From contig QCFU01000003.1 of assembly GCA_003278305.1 (NCBI GenBank), forward strand, positions 1 through 64,000: a DNA stretch of 64,000 bases, read 5' to 3'. How positions within the stretch are numbered: the stretch's first letter is position 1; every line of letters begins with the position of its first letter. The translations under genes were made by a program, and so were the position numbers. Of the stretch, positions 1-7,207 are shown piece after piece. Origin of the DNA: Prochlorococcus sp. AG-363-M21 (GTDB taxonomy: Bacteria > Cyanobacteriota > Cyanobacteriia > PCC-6307 > Cyanobiaceae). A model generated the notes under the pieces. It had not been told where the DNA came from. It made no database searches and was given only the letters and a program-made list of their open reading frames with translations.

Positions 1-154
1 ATTATTAACTGTCTTTCGTAAATTTATTCCTCTACCCACTTCTTATTGCTATTAATAAAAAAGCTCTGGATTTTCAGCTTTCACTCTTTATTTCCACATT
101 AAGAGTCTTATTCCCTAACCAAAAAGCAACACCTATGTTCGAGGTATCTATAGC

Positions 155-475
155 ATGACTTCACTTGTTAAAAAAGCGATTGAGTTCTTGAGCAGAAAGA
201 AGGGAGAGTTGATTGAATTGAGCTACCAACCTAGAGTTTATAAAGGAAGGAAAGATCAGGGAAAGGTTTGCTCATTAACTCGTGAATTGGTTAATGCTCA
301 ATTTCAACTTTGCGATGATGAATTAACCAATAGGCTTTGGGAGGAAGTAGCCAATCTCAATATTGATCCTCAACGTATAATCAACCTAATGTATAAATAC
401 GATTCACATGATGATTTGACTGCCATGATTGATGCAGACTCTAAATATTTAGAAAGCTCTTTTGAAATAAAGTAA
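155..475 (+). CDS. Hypothetical protein, 106 aa
   Basis: I do not recognise this protein. It is soluble and charged, with no signal peptide and no membrane segment. The first third is rich in lysine and arginine and the last third in aspartate and glutamate, with the run DSHDDLTAMIDADSKYLE near the C-terminus. It starts with ATG and stands alone upstream of the nitrite genes on the same strand. The 154 bases before it show nothing beyond AT-rich sequence. A lineage-specific picocyanobacterial protein is the best description. Confidence 0.6.
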   Translation: MTSLVKKAIEFLSRKKGELIELSYQPRVYKGRKDQGKVCSLTRELVNAQFQLCDDELTNRLWEEVANLNIDPQRIINLMYKYDSHDDLTAMIDADSKYLESSFEIK

Positions 476-513
476 GTAATTTAAAAAGTTTTGAATGAGA
501 AAATATCTTTTCT

Positions 514-527
514 GTATCATCCAGTAC
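514..527 (+). promoter_or_regulatory. NtcA-type box 1 upstream of nirA
   Basis: The sequence GTA-TCATCCAG-TAC matches the NtcA consensus GTA-N8-TAC exactly. A TANNNT-type -10 candidate (TATTCT, 552-557) lies 24 bases downstream, close to the usual spacing of about 22. The site precedes a 57-codon ORF at 575 and, further on, nirA. NtcA activation of nitrite genes is well known in cyanobacteria; that this copy is used is inferred. Confidence 0.65.
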
Positions 528-574
528 AAACCTTAGCCTTGAAAAATGTTTTATTCTCAAATTTATAATTAGAC

Positions 575-748
575 ATGCTTAACAACGGATATTCATCAAG
601 TACCAACAAAGGAATCAAGAATAATAGGAAGAGAAATGTTTTCAAAAATACACTTGATAGAGATATTTATGCGATGAAAAAGGTTTTAAAAATGCTCCAA
701 GAAGGTTTCCTTACCTGGATAGGAGAACTAGGAAGTGGAAAGTATTAG
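575..748 (+). CDS. Possible small protein, 57 aa, between NtcA boxes
   Basis: An ATG-started frame of 58 codons including the stop begins about 18 bases after the putative NtcA-dependent -10 element. The product is basic and asparagine/lysine-rich in the first half and more hydrophobic at the end (VLKMLQEGFLTWIGELG). I recognise no family. Its position directly behind a consensus NtcA promoter is the main reason to keep it. It could equally be part of an untranslated leader or a decayed gene. Confidence 0.35.
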   Translation: MLNNGYSSSTNKGIKNNRKRNVFKNTLDRDIYAMKKVLKMLQEGFLTWIGELGSGKY

Positions 749-805
749 ACAAGAACATCGTTTTAGGCAAGGAGTCTCAATGAATCGATCAGAGGTACAA
801 GGGAA

Positions 806-819
806 GTATCGATTAATAC
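806..819 (+). promoter_or_regulatory. NtcA-type box 2 upstream of nirA
   Basis: GTA-TCGATTAA-TAC is a second exact GTA-N8-TAC match, about 140 bases before the nirA start and so better placed for nirA itself. No strong TANNNT element is obvious 22 bases downstream, so confidence is lower than for the first box. Confidence 0.5.
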
Positions 820-925
820 ACTAATGAAAGGTGATTTACTGGTTATCAAATCTGTGTAAATCGATACAACAAGAAATCCTAAATAAAATGTTAATAGTAA
901 TACTTTAAAAAATCTTCCTGATTAT

Positions 926-945
926 AGCTATTCACGAAAATAGCT
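926..945 (+). promoter_or_regulatory. Inverted repeat in the nirA leader
   Basis: AGCTATT-N6-AATAGCT is a perfect 7-bp inverted repeat ending 11 bases before the nirA ATG. It could be an RNA hairpin near the ribosome binding site or a protein site. It has no T-run, so it is not a terminator. Confidence 0.3.
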
Positions 946-956
946 TATATAAGCAA

Positions 957-2561
957 ATGAAAAGTTACTTAGAAGGCAAAAAATTAAATAAGGTTGAAAG
1001 TAACAAAGCCGAGAAAGATGGTCTGTTAGTTGGTAAGCAAATAGAAGAATTTGCAAAAATTGGTTGGGATAGAATGGATAAAACTGATTTAGAACTTAGA
1101 TTGAAATGGTATGGTTTTTTTTGGCGCCCTAAAACACCAGGTAAATTTATGCTGCGCCTTAGGATACCCAATGGAATCTTAACTACTAAGCAATTAAGAG
1201 TCATTGCTTCTATAGTTGCCAGGTATGATGAAAATGGAAGTTGCGATATAACAACAAGACAAAACTTGCAGCTCAGAGGAATATTAATTAATGATCTTCC
1301 AGAGATACTTAAAAGAATAAAAGAATCTGGACTTGAAACAATTCAATCTGGCTTCGATAATCCTAGAAATGTCACTGGAAATCCTTTAGCAGGGATAGAC
1401 CCTTGCGAAATTATAGATACTAGACCTTACACATTAAAACTAGATAAATTCCTCACTAATGAAGGAAAGGGTAATTCTGAATTTTCTAATCTACCTAGGA
1501 AATGGAATACAGCAGTTGCAGGGTCAGCAGATAATTTTCTCCTTCATAATGATATTATTTTTCATCCCATTAAAAAAGGCTCTGAACTAGGTTTTGGAGT
1601 ATGGGTCGGAGGCATACTTTCTTCACAATTAAATGATTATGCTGTACCACTTAATGTATGGATAAAAAAAGATCAGATTTGTAATTTAACTGGTGTAATA
1701 ATTTCAATATGGAGGGATAATGGAGAAAGGGAAAAAAGGCAAAGAGGAAGGTTTAGGTATTATTTAAATGAAATAGGATTATCAGAGTTTAGAAACTTAG
1801 TTGAACAAAGATTTGGGCCATTAGAGAATGATCCAGGATCTTCATTTTCAGAAAAACCGCGTTCCTTCTTTGGAATTAATCCCCAAAAGCAGAAGGATCT
1901 ATACTATGCAGGAGTTCATATTCCTGTAGGAAGGTTAAGTTCAGAAGATCTTCAAGATATAGCAACAACAAGCATGACTTTTGGTAGTGGAGAAGTACGC
2001 CTTACTGAAGATCAAAACATACTGATTATCGATATTCCAAAAGAAAAATTAAGTGATTTTAAAAATGATAATTTATTTAAAAAATTTAGTTTAAGCCCTA
2101 ATTCAATTTCTGCTGGAACTGTTGCTTGTACTGGGAAAACATATTGTAGTTTTGCTCAAGCAAGTACTAAAGAAAATGCTACAAAAATAGCGAAAGAACT
2201 CGAAGCAGAGATTGAATTACCAGAAGAGGTGAAGATTCATTGGACAGGTTGCCCAAATAGCTGTGGGCAAGCATATATGGGTGCAATTGGATTGACTGGA
2301 ACTAAAGCAAAAAATAGTTCAGGGAAAATGGTTGAGGCATTCAACATAACTATTGGTGGAAAGCAAGGTAAGAATAATAAAATTGGGGAATTAAAGTATA
2401 AAGGTGTCATAGTTGATGATTTAAAAGATAGATTAAAAGATATTTTGATTAACAATTACTCGGCGAAGCTTAAAAAGGGAACATATGAAGAGCCTATTAG
2501 TTTTCTAAAACACTCTCAAGAGCTAATCGAAAAGTCAATAAAAAGCAGTCAAGCTCCTTAG
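957..2561 (+). CDS. nirA: Ferredoxin-nitrite reductase NirA
   Basis: This enzyme reduces nitrite to ammonium with six electrons from ferredoxin in the cytoplasm. At 534 aa it has the usual length. It shows the nitrite/sulfite reductase layout of two ferredoxin-like half-domains and two siroheme/4Fe-4S domains. The cluster ligands are C391 and C397 (CTGKTYC) and C432 and C436 (GCPNSC), the C-X5-C plus C-X3-C pattern. The region DENGSCDITTRQNLQLRG (about residues 90-107) is the conserved first-half motif. Sulfite reductase is less likely, because a FocA/NirC-type transporter follows and NtcA boxes precede. No nitrate reductase or molybdopterin genes are nearby, so nitrite rather than nitrate appears to be the substrate taken up. 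Confidence 0.93.
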   Translation: MKSYLEGKKLNKVESNKAEKDGLLVGKQIEEFAKIGWDRMDKTDLELRLKWYGFFWRPKTPGKFMLRLRIPNGILTTKQLRVIASIVARYDENGSCDITTRQNLQLRGILINDLPEILKRIKESGLETIQSGFDNPRNVTGNPLAGIDPCEIIDTRPYTLKLDKFLTNEGKGNSEFSNLPRKWNTAVAGSADNFLLHNDIIFHPIKKGSELGFGVWVGGILSSQLNDYAVPLNVWIKKDQICNLTGVIISIWRDNGEREKRQRGRFRYYLNEIGLSEFRNLVEQRFGPLENDPGSSFSEKPRSFFGINPQKQKDLYYAGVHIPVGRLSSEDLQDIATTSMTFGSGEVRLTEDQNILIIDIPKEKLSDFKNDNLFKKFSLSPNSISAGTVACTGKTYCSFAQASTKENATKIAKELEAEIELPEEVKIHWTGCPNSCGQAYMGAIGLTGTKAKNSSGKMVEAFNITIGGKQGKNNKIGELKYKGVIVDDLKDRLKDILINNYSAKLKKGTYEEPISFLKHSQELIEKSIKSSQAP

Positions 2562-2599
2562 TCTGCTTCTAATCAAAACTAAATTATCACTACAAACCT

Positions 2600-2737
2600 A
2601 TGAAACAAAAATCCAAAAATCATTTCTCTAAATTTATCAACTGGCTCATGAGTATGGGGGATGAACTTCCAGAGATTAATAGAGAAAAAGGAGGTCAAGA
2701 TTTCTTCTCTAAAATAATGAATCGTATTAGCAATTAA
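2600..2737 (+). CDS. Possible small protein, 45 aa, between nirA and focA
   Basis: An ATG-started 46-codon frame fills most of the 217-base gap between nirA and the transporter. The product is basic at the N-terminus (MKQKSKNHFSKF) and then mixed, with no membrane segment. I recognise no family. The co-directional position inside a nitrite operon and the good reading frame make it plausible; nothing else supports it. Confidence 0.4.
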   Translation: MKQKSKNHFSKFINWLMSMGDELPEINREKGGQDFFSKIMNRISN

Positions 2738-2778
2738 TAGATTTATTATCCCCAAAAATTCAGGAACTAATTCAACAA

Positions 2779-3690
2779 ATGGAATCTAATTCTTCCCAAA
2801 TGGACTATGTACTACCAAATGAATTGGTAGATGGAATGATTGCAGCTGGAGGGAAAAAGTCTACTGTAAGCATTAAAAATCTAATGGTCAGAGGTTTTTA
2901 TTCAGGAGCAATACTCGGTTTAGCAACTTGTTTGGCAATTACAGTTGGGATTCAATCTGGCATGCCTTTCTTAGGTTCAGTTATTTTCCCCTTTGGATTT
3001 GCAAGTATTGTGCTATTTGGGATGGAGTTGGTGACTGGTAATTTTGCATTATTACCTATGGCAACTTGGGCAGGAAGATCCTCATGGAGAAATACATTTA
3101 GAAATTGGACTTGGGTTTGGATAGGGAATTTTCTTGGAACATTTCTAGTAGCCGTTTTACTATCCATTAGTCTTACGAGTGGAGGCAATGTAGATCCTTT
3201 GGCGGCAGCTGACGGGGGCAAGGGATGGGCTGTGGTAGCTGCAAAGATTATTGCTCTTAACAAGATAAATGTTCTTACCAAATATGAGGCTCTAGGTTCT
3301 ACAGGATTTTTCCTCGCATTCTTAAGAGGCGTAATTGCAAACTGGCTTGTATGCCTTGGAGTAACAATGGCTCTTGTGAGCAAAAGTGTCCCAGGCAAAC
3401 TTCTCGCTTGTTGGTTGCCAATTACAGCATTCCAAACAATGGGAATGGAGCACATAGTAGTCAATATGTTTTTGCATACAGCGGGGCCACTAATGGGGTC
3501 TGGAGTTCCATTCTACAAAGTTATTTTCTGGAACTTTTTACCTGTGACTATGGGAAATGTTATTGGTGGGATGGTATTTATTGGAATGTTGTTTTACAGC
3601 ACTCATCGGACAAAAATGTCTAATGTTTTACCAACAGTCCATGATGAGAAATTAGAGAGAGAATTAGCTGCCGAGCTTGGTGCAAGATGA
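2779..3690 (+). CDS. focA: Formate/nitrite transporter family protein (nitrite uptake)
   Basis: This is an FNT-family channel of 303 aa with about six membrane segments. It has the expected start (LPNELVDGMIAAGGKKS) and the family signatures FPFGFASIVLFGMELVTGNFALLP near residue 75 and WLPITAFQTMGMEHIVVNMF near residue 213. The family forms pentameric pores for formate or nitrite. Its place directly behind nirA argues for nitrite import. The last four bases overlap the next gene (ATGA), so the two are probably co-translated. The exact substrate cannot be read from sequence. Confidence 0.9.
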   Translation: MESNSSQMDYVLPNELVDGMIAAGGKKSTVSIKNLMVRGFYSGAILGLATCLAITVGIQSGMPFLGSVIFPFGFASIVLFGMELVTGNFALLPMATWAGRSSWRNTFRNWTWVWIGNFLGTFLVAVLLSISLTSGGNVDPLAAADGGKGWAVVAAKIIALNKINVLTKYEALGSTGFFLAFLRGVIANWLVCLGVTMALVSKSVPGKLLACWLPITAFQTMGMEHIVVNMFLHTAGPLMGSGVPFYKVIFWNFLPVTMGNVIGGMVFIGMLFYSTHRTKMSNVLPTVHDEKLERELAAELGAR

Positions 3691-4418
3691 GTGAAAATTC
3701 ACTGATTTGCAAAGAAGAAATTCTAAGAGAGAAAATTTATCTAACGAGAAAGGCCTCATCTCTTGATCCTTCTTGGTTAGCTGATATTTACTCCACTAGT
3801 CTTGAAAAAGATCTTCGCTATTTAATCGCAGAACGCCTAGGTTGGCTAGGCTCCAAAGGGTGGTATCACCTAAAAAGACTTATTGATCAAGAAGGTATTC
3901 AACCTGAATTCATTTTTGCATCTGGATTATGCTATCAAAATGAAGCCAAAGATTGGCTATTTAGACAACTCAATTACAGCGATAAATTTCAATTAGAAAC
4001 GCTTCAAGCACTCAGTTGTTGGGGAGCTGATTTTTCAATTCAACGATTAAAAAACATCTTATCTGAAGAATCTCAGGCTATTCGATTAGCAGGGTTGGAG
4101 ATATTAAATTTCAAAGCTCATCAGATCAATGATGAATTACTCGTTGAGATTCTGAAAGAACCAATTAGCGACTTTCGTGAAGCAGTAGTTTTAAAAGCCA
4201 TTCGTGTTCTTCAAAGAAAAGACGGGAGAATAGTCTGTAATGAACTTGCAAAAATAGTTAAACATAGTCCTGAAAAAATCTCCGATGCAGCACTAATAGC
4301 CTTAGGATCTATTGCAAATATAAATAGCAATCAAGTCTTATTACGACTAAGTCAATCATTAGAAAATAGTCAAAAAAAAGAAATGGCTTTAAAACAGCTA
4401 TCTCAGCAATTTAGATAA
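3687..4418 (+). CDS. HEAT-repeat protein in the nitrite operon
   Basis: This 243-aa soluble protein starts inside the last codons of the transporter gene (ATGA overlap). It is built of helical pairs typical of HEAT or PBS-lyase-type repeats, for example ALSCWGADFSIQRLKNILS near residue 110 and SDAALIALGSIANINSNQ near residue 200. Such proteins act as adaptors, chaperones or, in the CpcE/NblB branch, phycobilin-protein partners. No catalytic motif is visible. The tight coupling suggests a helper role for the transporter or the reductase, which is inference. Immediately after its stop the sequence passes into the first EVE 5'-repeat copy. Confidence 0.7.
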   Translation: MSENSLICKEEILREKIYLTRKASSLDPSWLADIYSTSLEKDLRYLIAERLGWLGSKGWYHLKRLIDQEGIQPEFIFASGLCYQNEAKDWLFRQLNYSDKFQLETLQALSCWGADFSIQRLKNILSEESQAIRLAGLEILNFKAHQINDELLVEILKEPISDFREAVVLKAIRVLQRKDGRIVCNELAKIVKHSPEKISDAALIALGSIANINSNQVLLRLSQSLENSQKKEMALKQLSQQFR

Positions 4419-4431
4419 AATAGAATAAAGA

Positions 4432-4532
4432 AATGAGGGTGAGATTATTAATCCATCCACACATCGCAATACCCCTGAGATCCCATAGCACAACAGGGAC
4501 CTAACTACTGGACCATAAAATGTGATGCATAA
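4432..4532 (+). repeat. EVE 5'-repeat copy A (decayed)
   Basis: This stretch repeats the upstream region and first codons of the EVE gene at 16007. From about 4432 it follows the type I leader shared with copy D (ATGAGGG...ATCCATCCACACATCGCAATA), then GAGATCCCATAGC and ACCTAACTACTGGACCAT. The position of the start codon is ATA (4485-4487) instead of ATG. The frame reads AQQGPNYWTIKCDA and stops at 4532. Similarity begins at about the stop codon of the HEAT gene. Confidence 0.8.
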
Positions 4533-4598
4533 GTAATTGCGAGGAATTAGAGGGAAGAAAAAAATTTATTCGAATTTTTCATCAGATTTATTACCTAT

Positions 4599-4626
4599 GT
4601 TTTCCATATAAGTGATAATAGAAGTA
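4599..4626 (+). repeat. Promoter-like repeat before the small membrane gene
   Basis: TTTCCATATAAG-T-GATAATAG followed by AAGTAA is nearly identical to sequences at 13794-13820 and 15903-15930 and, in part, at 5008-5022, all upstream of EVE 5' copies. GATAAT resembles a -10 box. Here it lies directly before the gene at 4631 instead of an EVE start. An ATTTATTCGAAT stretch at 4564-4575 is shared with the palindrome at 13617. Confidence 0.5.
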
Positions 4627-4630
4627 ATCA

Positions 4631-4828
4631 GTGGCATTGAGAATGAATCCCTTCCTGGCGCTGATCCTTCCTCTATTAATTCTTGGATTCATTTACATCC
4701 TGATCATCGACAACAAAGGGCTTCCTCCATGGATGGAAAGACTATCGGATAACAGTGGGACTATCTGGACATACGGAGTCATTACGATCACTGTTTTATC
4801 AATCTGGAAATACTGGAGCAATAGTTAG
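4631..4828 (+). CDS. Small membrane protein, 65 aa
   Basis: Two hydrophobic helices make up most of the protein: about residues 6-26 (PFLALILPLLILGFIYILII) and 46-61 (IWTYGVITITVLSIW), separated by a polar loop. GTG at 4631 is used here; ATG at 4643 would remove four residues and is equally possible, as neither has a clear Shine-Dalgarno sequence. The stop codon abuts the ATG of the next ORF, so the two are probably one transcript. I recognise no family. It is cargo between EVE copies A and B. Confidence 0.65.
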   Translation: MALRMNPFLALILPLLILGFIYILIIDNKGLPPWMERLSDNSGTIWTYGVITITVLSIWKYWSNS

Positions 4829-4993
4829 ATGACTCTTAGTCCTCATCGACAACACAAAATTTATATCGCAGCAACTATGGGATATGGTCTTGGTTCAGAA
4901 GATCCAGAAGAAGTTGCTTATTACAAGCAGATTAAAGAAGAGATGAAAGACGATCGAGACAACGGAAATCTAGGAATATCAAGATCTGACTAA
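4829..4993 (+). CDS. Small hypothetical protein, 54 aa
   Basis: The ATG follows the preceding TAG without a gap. The product is hydrophilic, with an acidic and then lysine/aspartate-rich second half (GSEDPEEVAYYKQIKEEMKD). No family is recognised. About 15 bases after its stop the sequence joins EVE 5'-repeat copy B. Confidence 0.55.
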   Translation: MTLSPHRQHKIYIAATMGYGLGSEDPEEVAYYKQIKEEMKDDRDNGNLGISRSD

Positions 4994-5007
4994 AACTTTT
5001 CTTGACT

Positions 5008-5154
5008 TAAGAGATAATAGAAGCAACCAAGAGTGAATTAGATCAAGAGGCTCATTCACGATCCATTCACGGAAAGCAATTTCGCTGAGAACCCATGGCA
5101 TCACAGGAACCTAACTACTGGATCATGAAGTATGAGCCTTATTTGAGACAGTAG
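5008..5154 (+). repeat. EVE 5'-repeat copy B with a 19-codon remnant
   Basis: From GAGATAATAGAAGCAACC to about 5139 this is close to identical with copy E (13801-13931), including the type II leader with CATTCACGATCCATTCACGG. The ORF at 5095-5154 reads MASQEPNYWIMKYEPYLRQ and stops. The first 15 residues match the intact EVE protein at 16007 with few changes. Similarity to the full gene ends just after the GAGCCT codons. Confidence 0.85.
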
Positions 5155-5175
5155 TAATAGAAAGGGTTTATGCAT

Positions 5176-5799
5176 TTAAAAAGCGATGACCAAAAAACCT
5201 CCATCTAATTTTCTCAACCAACCAGTTTTCTTCAGTTGAGACAATATCCTTGTAATGGTTACACGCGTTAGTCCTACTGCATTAGCAATATCTTGATGAG
5301 TGATCGAGAAATCAATCATCAAGCCCTCTTCCACTGGCTTACCAAAATCAGTAGCTATCAATTCAAGGAATGCTTTAACCCTTTCTTCGCCAGTCTTGCT
5401 TAAGAGAATAGCCAAATTTAATTGTGTAGAACGATGGCGTAATGAGAGCGACTCCAAAATTGCCAAGGCCAAAGGTGGAGAATTAGATATTTCTTCAGAA
5501 GTGAAGTGTAGTAATTCACAATCAACCAAAGCAAATGGACTGCAGTCGTCAATCAAAGAAAACGCTTCTCCAAACACCTGATTTGGCCCCACAAAACCGA
5601 GAATTGATTCATCCCCATCACTTCTTGGCGCACGTAATTTAATTAATCCTTTAACAACAATCCAGATCTTGCCTTTAAACCAAGGAATATAATTTCCTTT
5701 GGAAATATGAACAATATTCTTTCTAGCAAAACTAGTTTCCAAAAATCTTGACAATCCGTCTAAAACCTTTGGTGAAACCGTGCAATTAGCTGCAGTCAC
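5176..5799 (-). CDS. ptrA: CRP/FNR-family transcription regulator (PtrA-like)
   Basis: This is a 207-aa CRP-type regulator. The N-terminal half is a cyclic-nucleotide-binding-like beta barrel (IWIVVKGLIKLRAPRSDGDES, then FGEAFSLIDD). The C-terminal winged helix-turn-helix covers about residues 165-195 (ITHQDIANAVGLTRVTITRILSQLKKTGWL). Picocyanobacterial genomes carry such a gene, ptrA, next to pstS and related phosphate genes, and the pstS gene here lies 350 bases away. The effector is unknown. An ATCAA-N6-TTGAT palindrome lies 38 bases upstream of its start, in the divergent promoter region. NtcA is an alternative member of the family, but context favours PtrA. Confidence 0.75.
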   Translation of the reverse strand: MTAANCTVSPKVLDGLSRFLETSFARKNIVHISKGNYIPWFKGKIWIVVKGLIKLRAPRSDGDESILGFVGPNQVFGEAFSLIDDCSPFALVDCELLHFTSEEISNSPPLALAILESLSLRHRSTQLNLAILLSKTGEERVKAFLELIATDFGKPVEEGLMIDFSITHQDIANAVGLTRVTITRILSQLKKTGWLRKLDGGFLVIAF

Positions 5800-5836
5800 A
5801 TTTTACTGATTAATCACACAAACAATGTAGCACTAA

Positions 5837-5852
5837 ATCAAGAATAGTTGAT
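5837..5852. promoter_or_regulatory. ATCAA-N6-TTGAT palindrome between ptrA and small ORF
   Basis: ATCAA-GAATAG-TTGAT matches the two tandem sites in the arsR-gap gap base for base in its arms. It abuts a TATAAT -10 candidate at 5852-5857, so a bound protein would block that promoter. The binding protein is unproven: ArsR is the simplest candidate, and the adjacent CRP-family regulator is the alternative. Confidence 0.5.
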
Positions 5853-5857
5853 ATAAT
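5852..5857 (+). promoter_or_regulatory. -10 element for the 58-aa ORF
   Basis: A perfect TATAAT lies about 20 bases before the proposed TTG start at 5879. No good TTGACA is present at -35, which is common in this group. Confidence 0.4.
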
Positions 5858-5878
5858 AAATGCCCACGCATTGCCTCA

Positions 5879-6055
5879 TTGGAAGAGTCTGATCGGTTAC
5901 TACATCAAGCTGCGGAACTTACAGAAACTCTCGACGCAGTTGTGCGTGATTTCTGTGATGCACAAAGGGTTAGTGGTGAAGTCGCCTGGCAATTAATTCA
6001 GGGATTAAGTGACATAAGACTCGAGCGTCTAAGGGGTGAAAGCAGCTCTGAGTGA
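5879..6055 (+). CDS. Small conserved-looking protein, 58 aa, upstream of pstS
   Basis: The frame is open for 59 codons and encodes an acidic amphipathic protein (EESDRLLHQAAELTETLDAV, then VSGEVAWQLIQGLSDIRLER). It has no membrane segment or signal peptide and looks like one or two helices. No ATG or GTG is available; TTG at 5879 is the best start, with ATT at 5870 as an alternative. It lies between ptrA (divergent) and pstS (same strand). I do not recognise the family. Confidence 0.55.
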   Translation: MEESDRLLHQAAELTETLDAVVRDFCDAQRVSGEVAWQLIQGLSDIRLERLRGESSSE

Positions 6056-6086
6056 CGACCTTCCATCATCGTTTTATAGTTTTTAA

Positions 6087-6102
6087 ATCAAGAAAAATTG
6101 AT
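6087..6102. promoter_or_regulatory. ATCAA-N6-TTGAT palindrome upstream of pstS
   Basis: AATCAA-GAAAAA-TTGATT has 6-bp arms containing the same ATCAA/TTGAT core as the arsR operator sites. It lies 50 to 66 bases before the pstS start. No clear tandem Pho box is visible in the same gap. Confidence 0.5.
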
Positions 6103-6152
6103 TAAAGCAACTCTTTTTGATTAATATATGAATGCAATCTTTGCTGTTTGTT

Positions 6153-7142
6153 ATGTCCTTCTCAAAGAAGGCTTTTGCTTTTATCTCACTTGCCGCTCTT
6201 GGCGCTGGTCTTGTTGCCTGTGGATCAAACAACTCTACTTCTGGAGTCAGGTTAAGTGGCGCTGGTGCTAGCTTCCCTGCCAAAATCTACACACGCTGGT
6301 TCTCTGACCTGGATAAAGAGGGTGGTCCTAGAGTGAACTATCAAGCTGTTGGTTCTGGTTCTGGACGAAAAGCTTTCATTGATGAAACAGTTGACTTTGG
6401 AGCGTCTGACGATCCAATGAAAGCCAAAGATATTGGCAAAGTTACACGTGGGTTAGTTCAAATCCCAATGGTGGGAGGCACCATTGCATTTGGCTATAAC
6501 TACGATTGTGACCTCAGGCTTACACAAGAACAAGCAGTTCGTATCGCCATGGGCAAAATCACGGACTGGAGCCAAGTTGGTTGTCCTGCTGGAAAATTAA
6601 CTTGGGCGCATCGTTCTGATGGATCTGGGACAACAAAAGCTTTTACCAATTCCATGCAAGCTTTTTCAAAAGAATGGACTTTAGGGACAGGTAAATCCGT
6701 AGCATGGCCTGTAGGTATTGGAGGGAAAGGTAATGCAGGGGTTGCTGGTCTTATTAGAAAGACACCTGGCACAATTGGCTATGTAAATCAGTCTTATATC
6801 CAAGGAGATGTCAAAGCCGCTGCTTTGCAAAATTTGTCTGGTGAGTTTTTAAAGCCAAGCACCGAAGCTGGTGCAAAGGCTCTAAATGGTATCAACTTGG
6901 ATCAAAACCTCGCAGGGAAGAACCCTAATCCAACGGCTAAAGGGGCATATCCAATTGCTACTTTAACTTGGATCCTTGCTTATGAAACTGGTAATGGCTC
7001 TAAAACAAAAGCCATACAAGAATCACTAAACTATCTTCTTAGTGATAAGGCCCAATCTAAAGCTCCTGACTTAGGGTTTGTTCCTCTGAAAGGGGAAATT
7101 CTGAACAAAGCTCGTTCAGCCGTCAAAAGAATTGGAAAGTAA
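6153..7142 (+). CDS. pstS: Phosphate-binding protein PstS
   Basis: This is the periplasmic phosphate-binding protein of the Pst ABC transporter. A lipoprotein-type signal (MSFSKKAFAFISLAALGAG) ends in the lipobox LVAC, with the cysteine at residue 23. The mature part shows LSGAGASFPAKIYTRWF, VNYQAVGSGSGRKAFI and RSDGSGTTKAFT, the phosphate-contacting loops of the family. An upstream in-frame ATG at 6132 would add seven hydrophobic residues; 6153 gives the better signal peptide. The permease genes pstC, pstA and pstB are not in the window. A strong terminator follows. Confidence 0.92.
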   Translation: MSFSKKAFAFISLAALGAGLVACGSNNSTSGVRLSGAGASFPAKIYTRWFSDLDKEGGPRVNYQAVGSGSGRKAFIDETVDFGASDDPMKAKDIGKVTRGLVQIPMVGGTIAFGYNYDCDLRLTQEQAVRIAMGKITDWSQVGCPAGKLTWAHRSDGSGTTKAFTNSMQAFSKEWTLGTGKSVAWPVGIGGKGNAGVAGLIRKTPGTIGYVNQSYIQGDVKAAALQNLSGEFLKPSTEAGAKALNGINLDQNLAGKNPNPTAKGAYPIATLTWILAYETGNGSKTKAIQESLNYLLSDKAQSKAPDLGFVPLKGEILNKARSAVKRIGK

Positions 7143-7168
7143 CTATCAACTTAAGAGTTTAAGAAAAG

Positions 7169-7194
7169 GAGGGGCTTGAACCCCTCTTTTTTTT
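7169..7194. terminator. Terminator between pstS and arsJ
   Basis: GAGGGG-CTTGAA-CCCCTC is followed by eight T on the plus strand and preceded by AAAA, so it can serve pstS and, less strongly, the convergent arsJ transcript. Confidence 0.9.
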
Positions 7195-7207
7195 GTCAAT
7201 AATTAAT

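Noticed and set aside
841-860. GTA-N6-TAC sequence near 856 as a third NtcA site
   Set aside because: Spacing is six, not eight bases.
2952-3464. Long antisense frame across the nitrite transporter gene
   Set aside because: It is a shadow of a clear membrane-protein gene and has no protein-like features of its own.
6056-6131. Tandem Pho box before pstS
   Set aside because: No convincing pair of 8-base repeats with the expected spacing could be seen.
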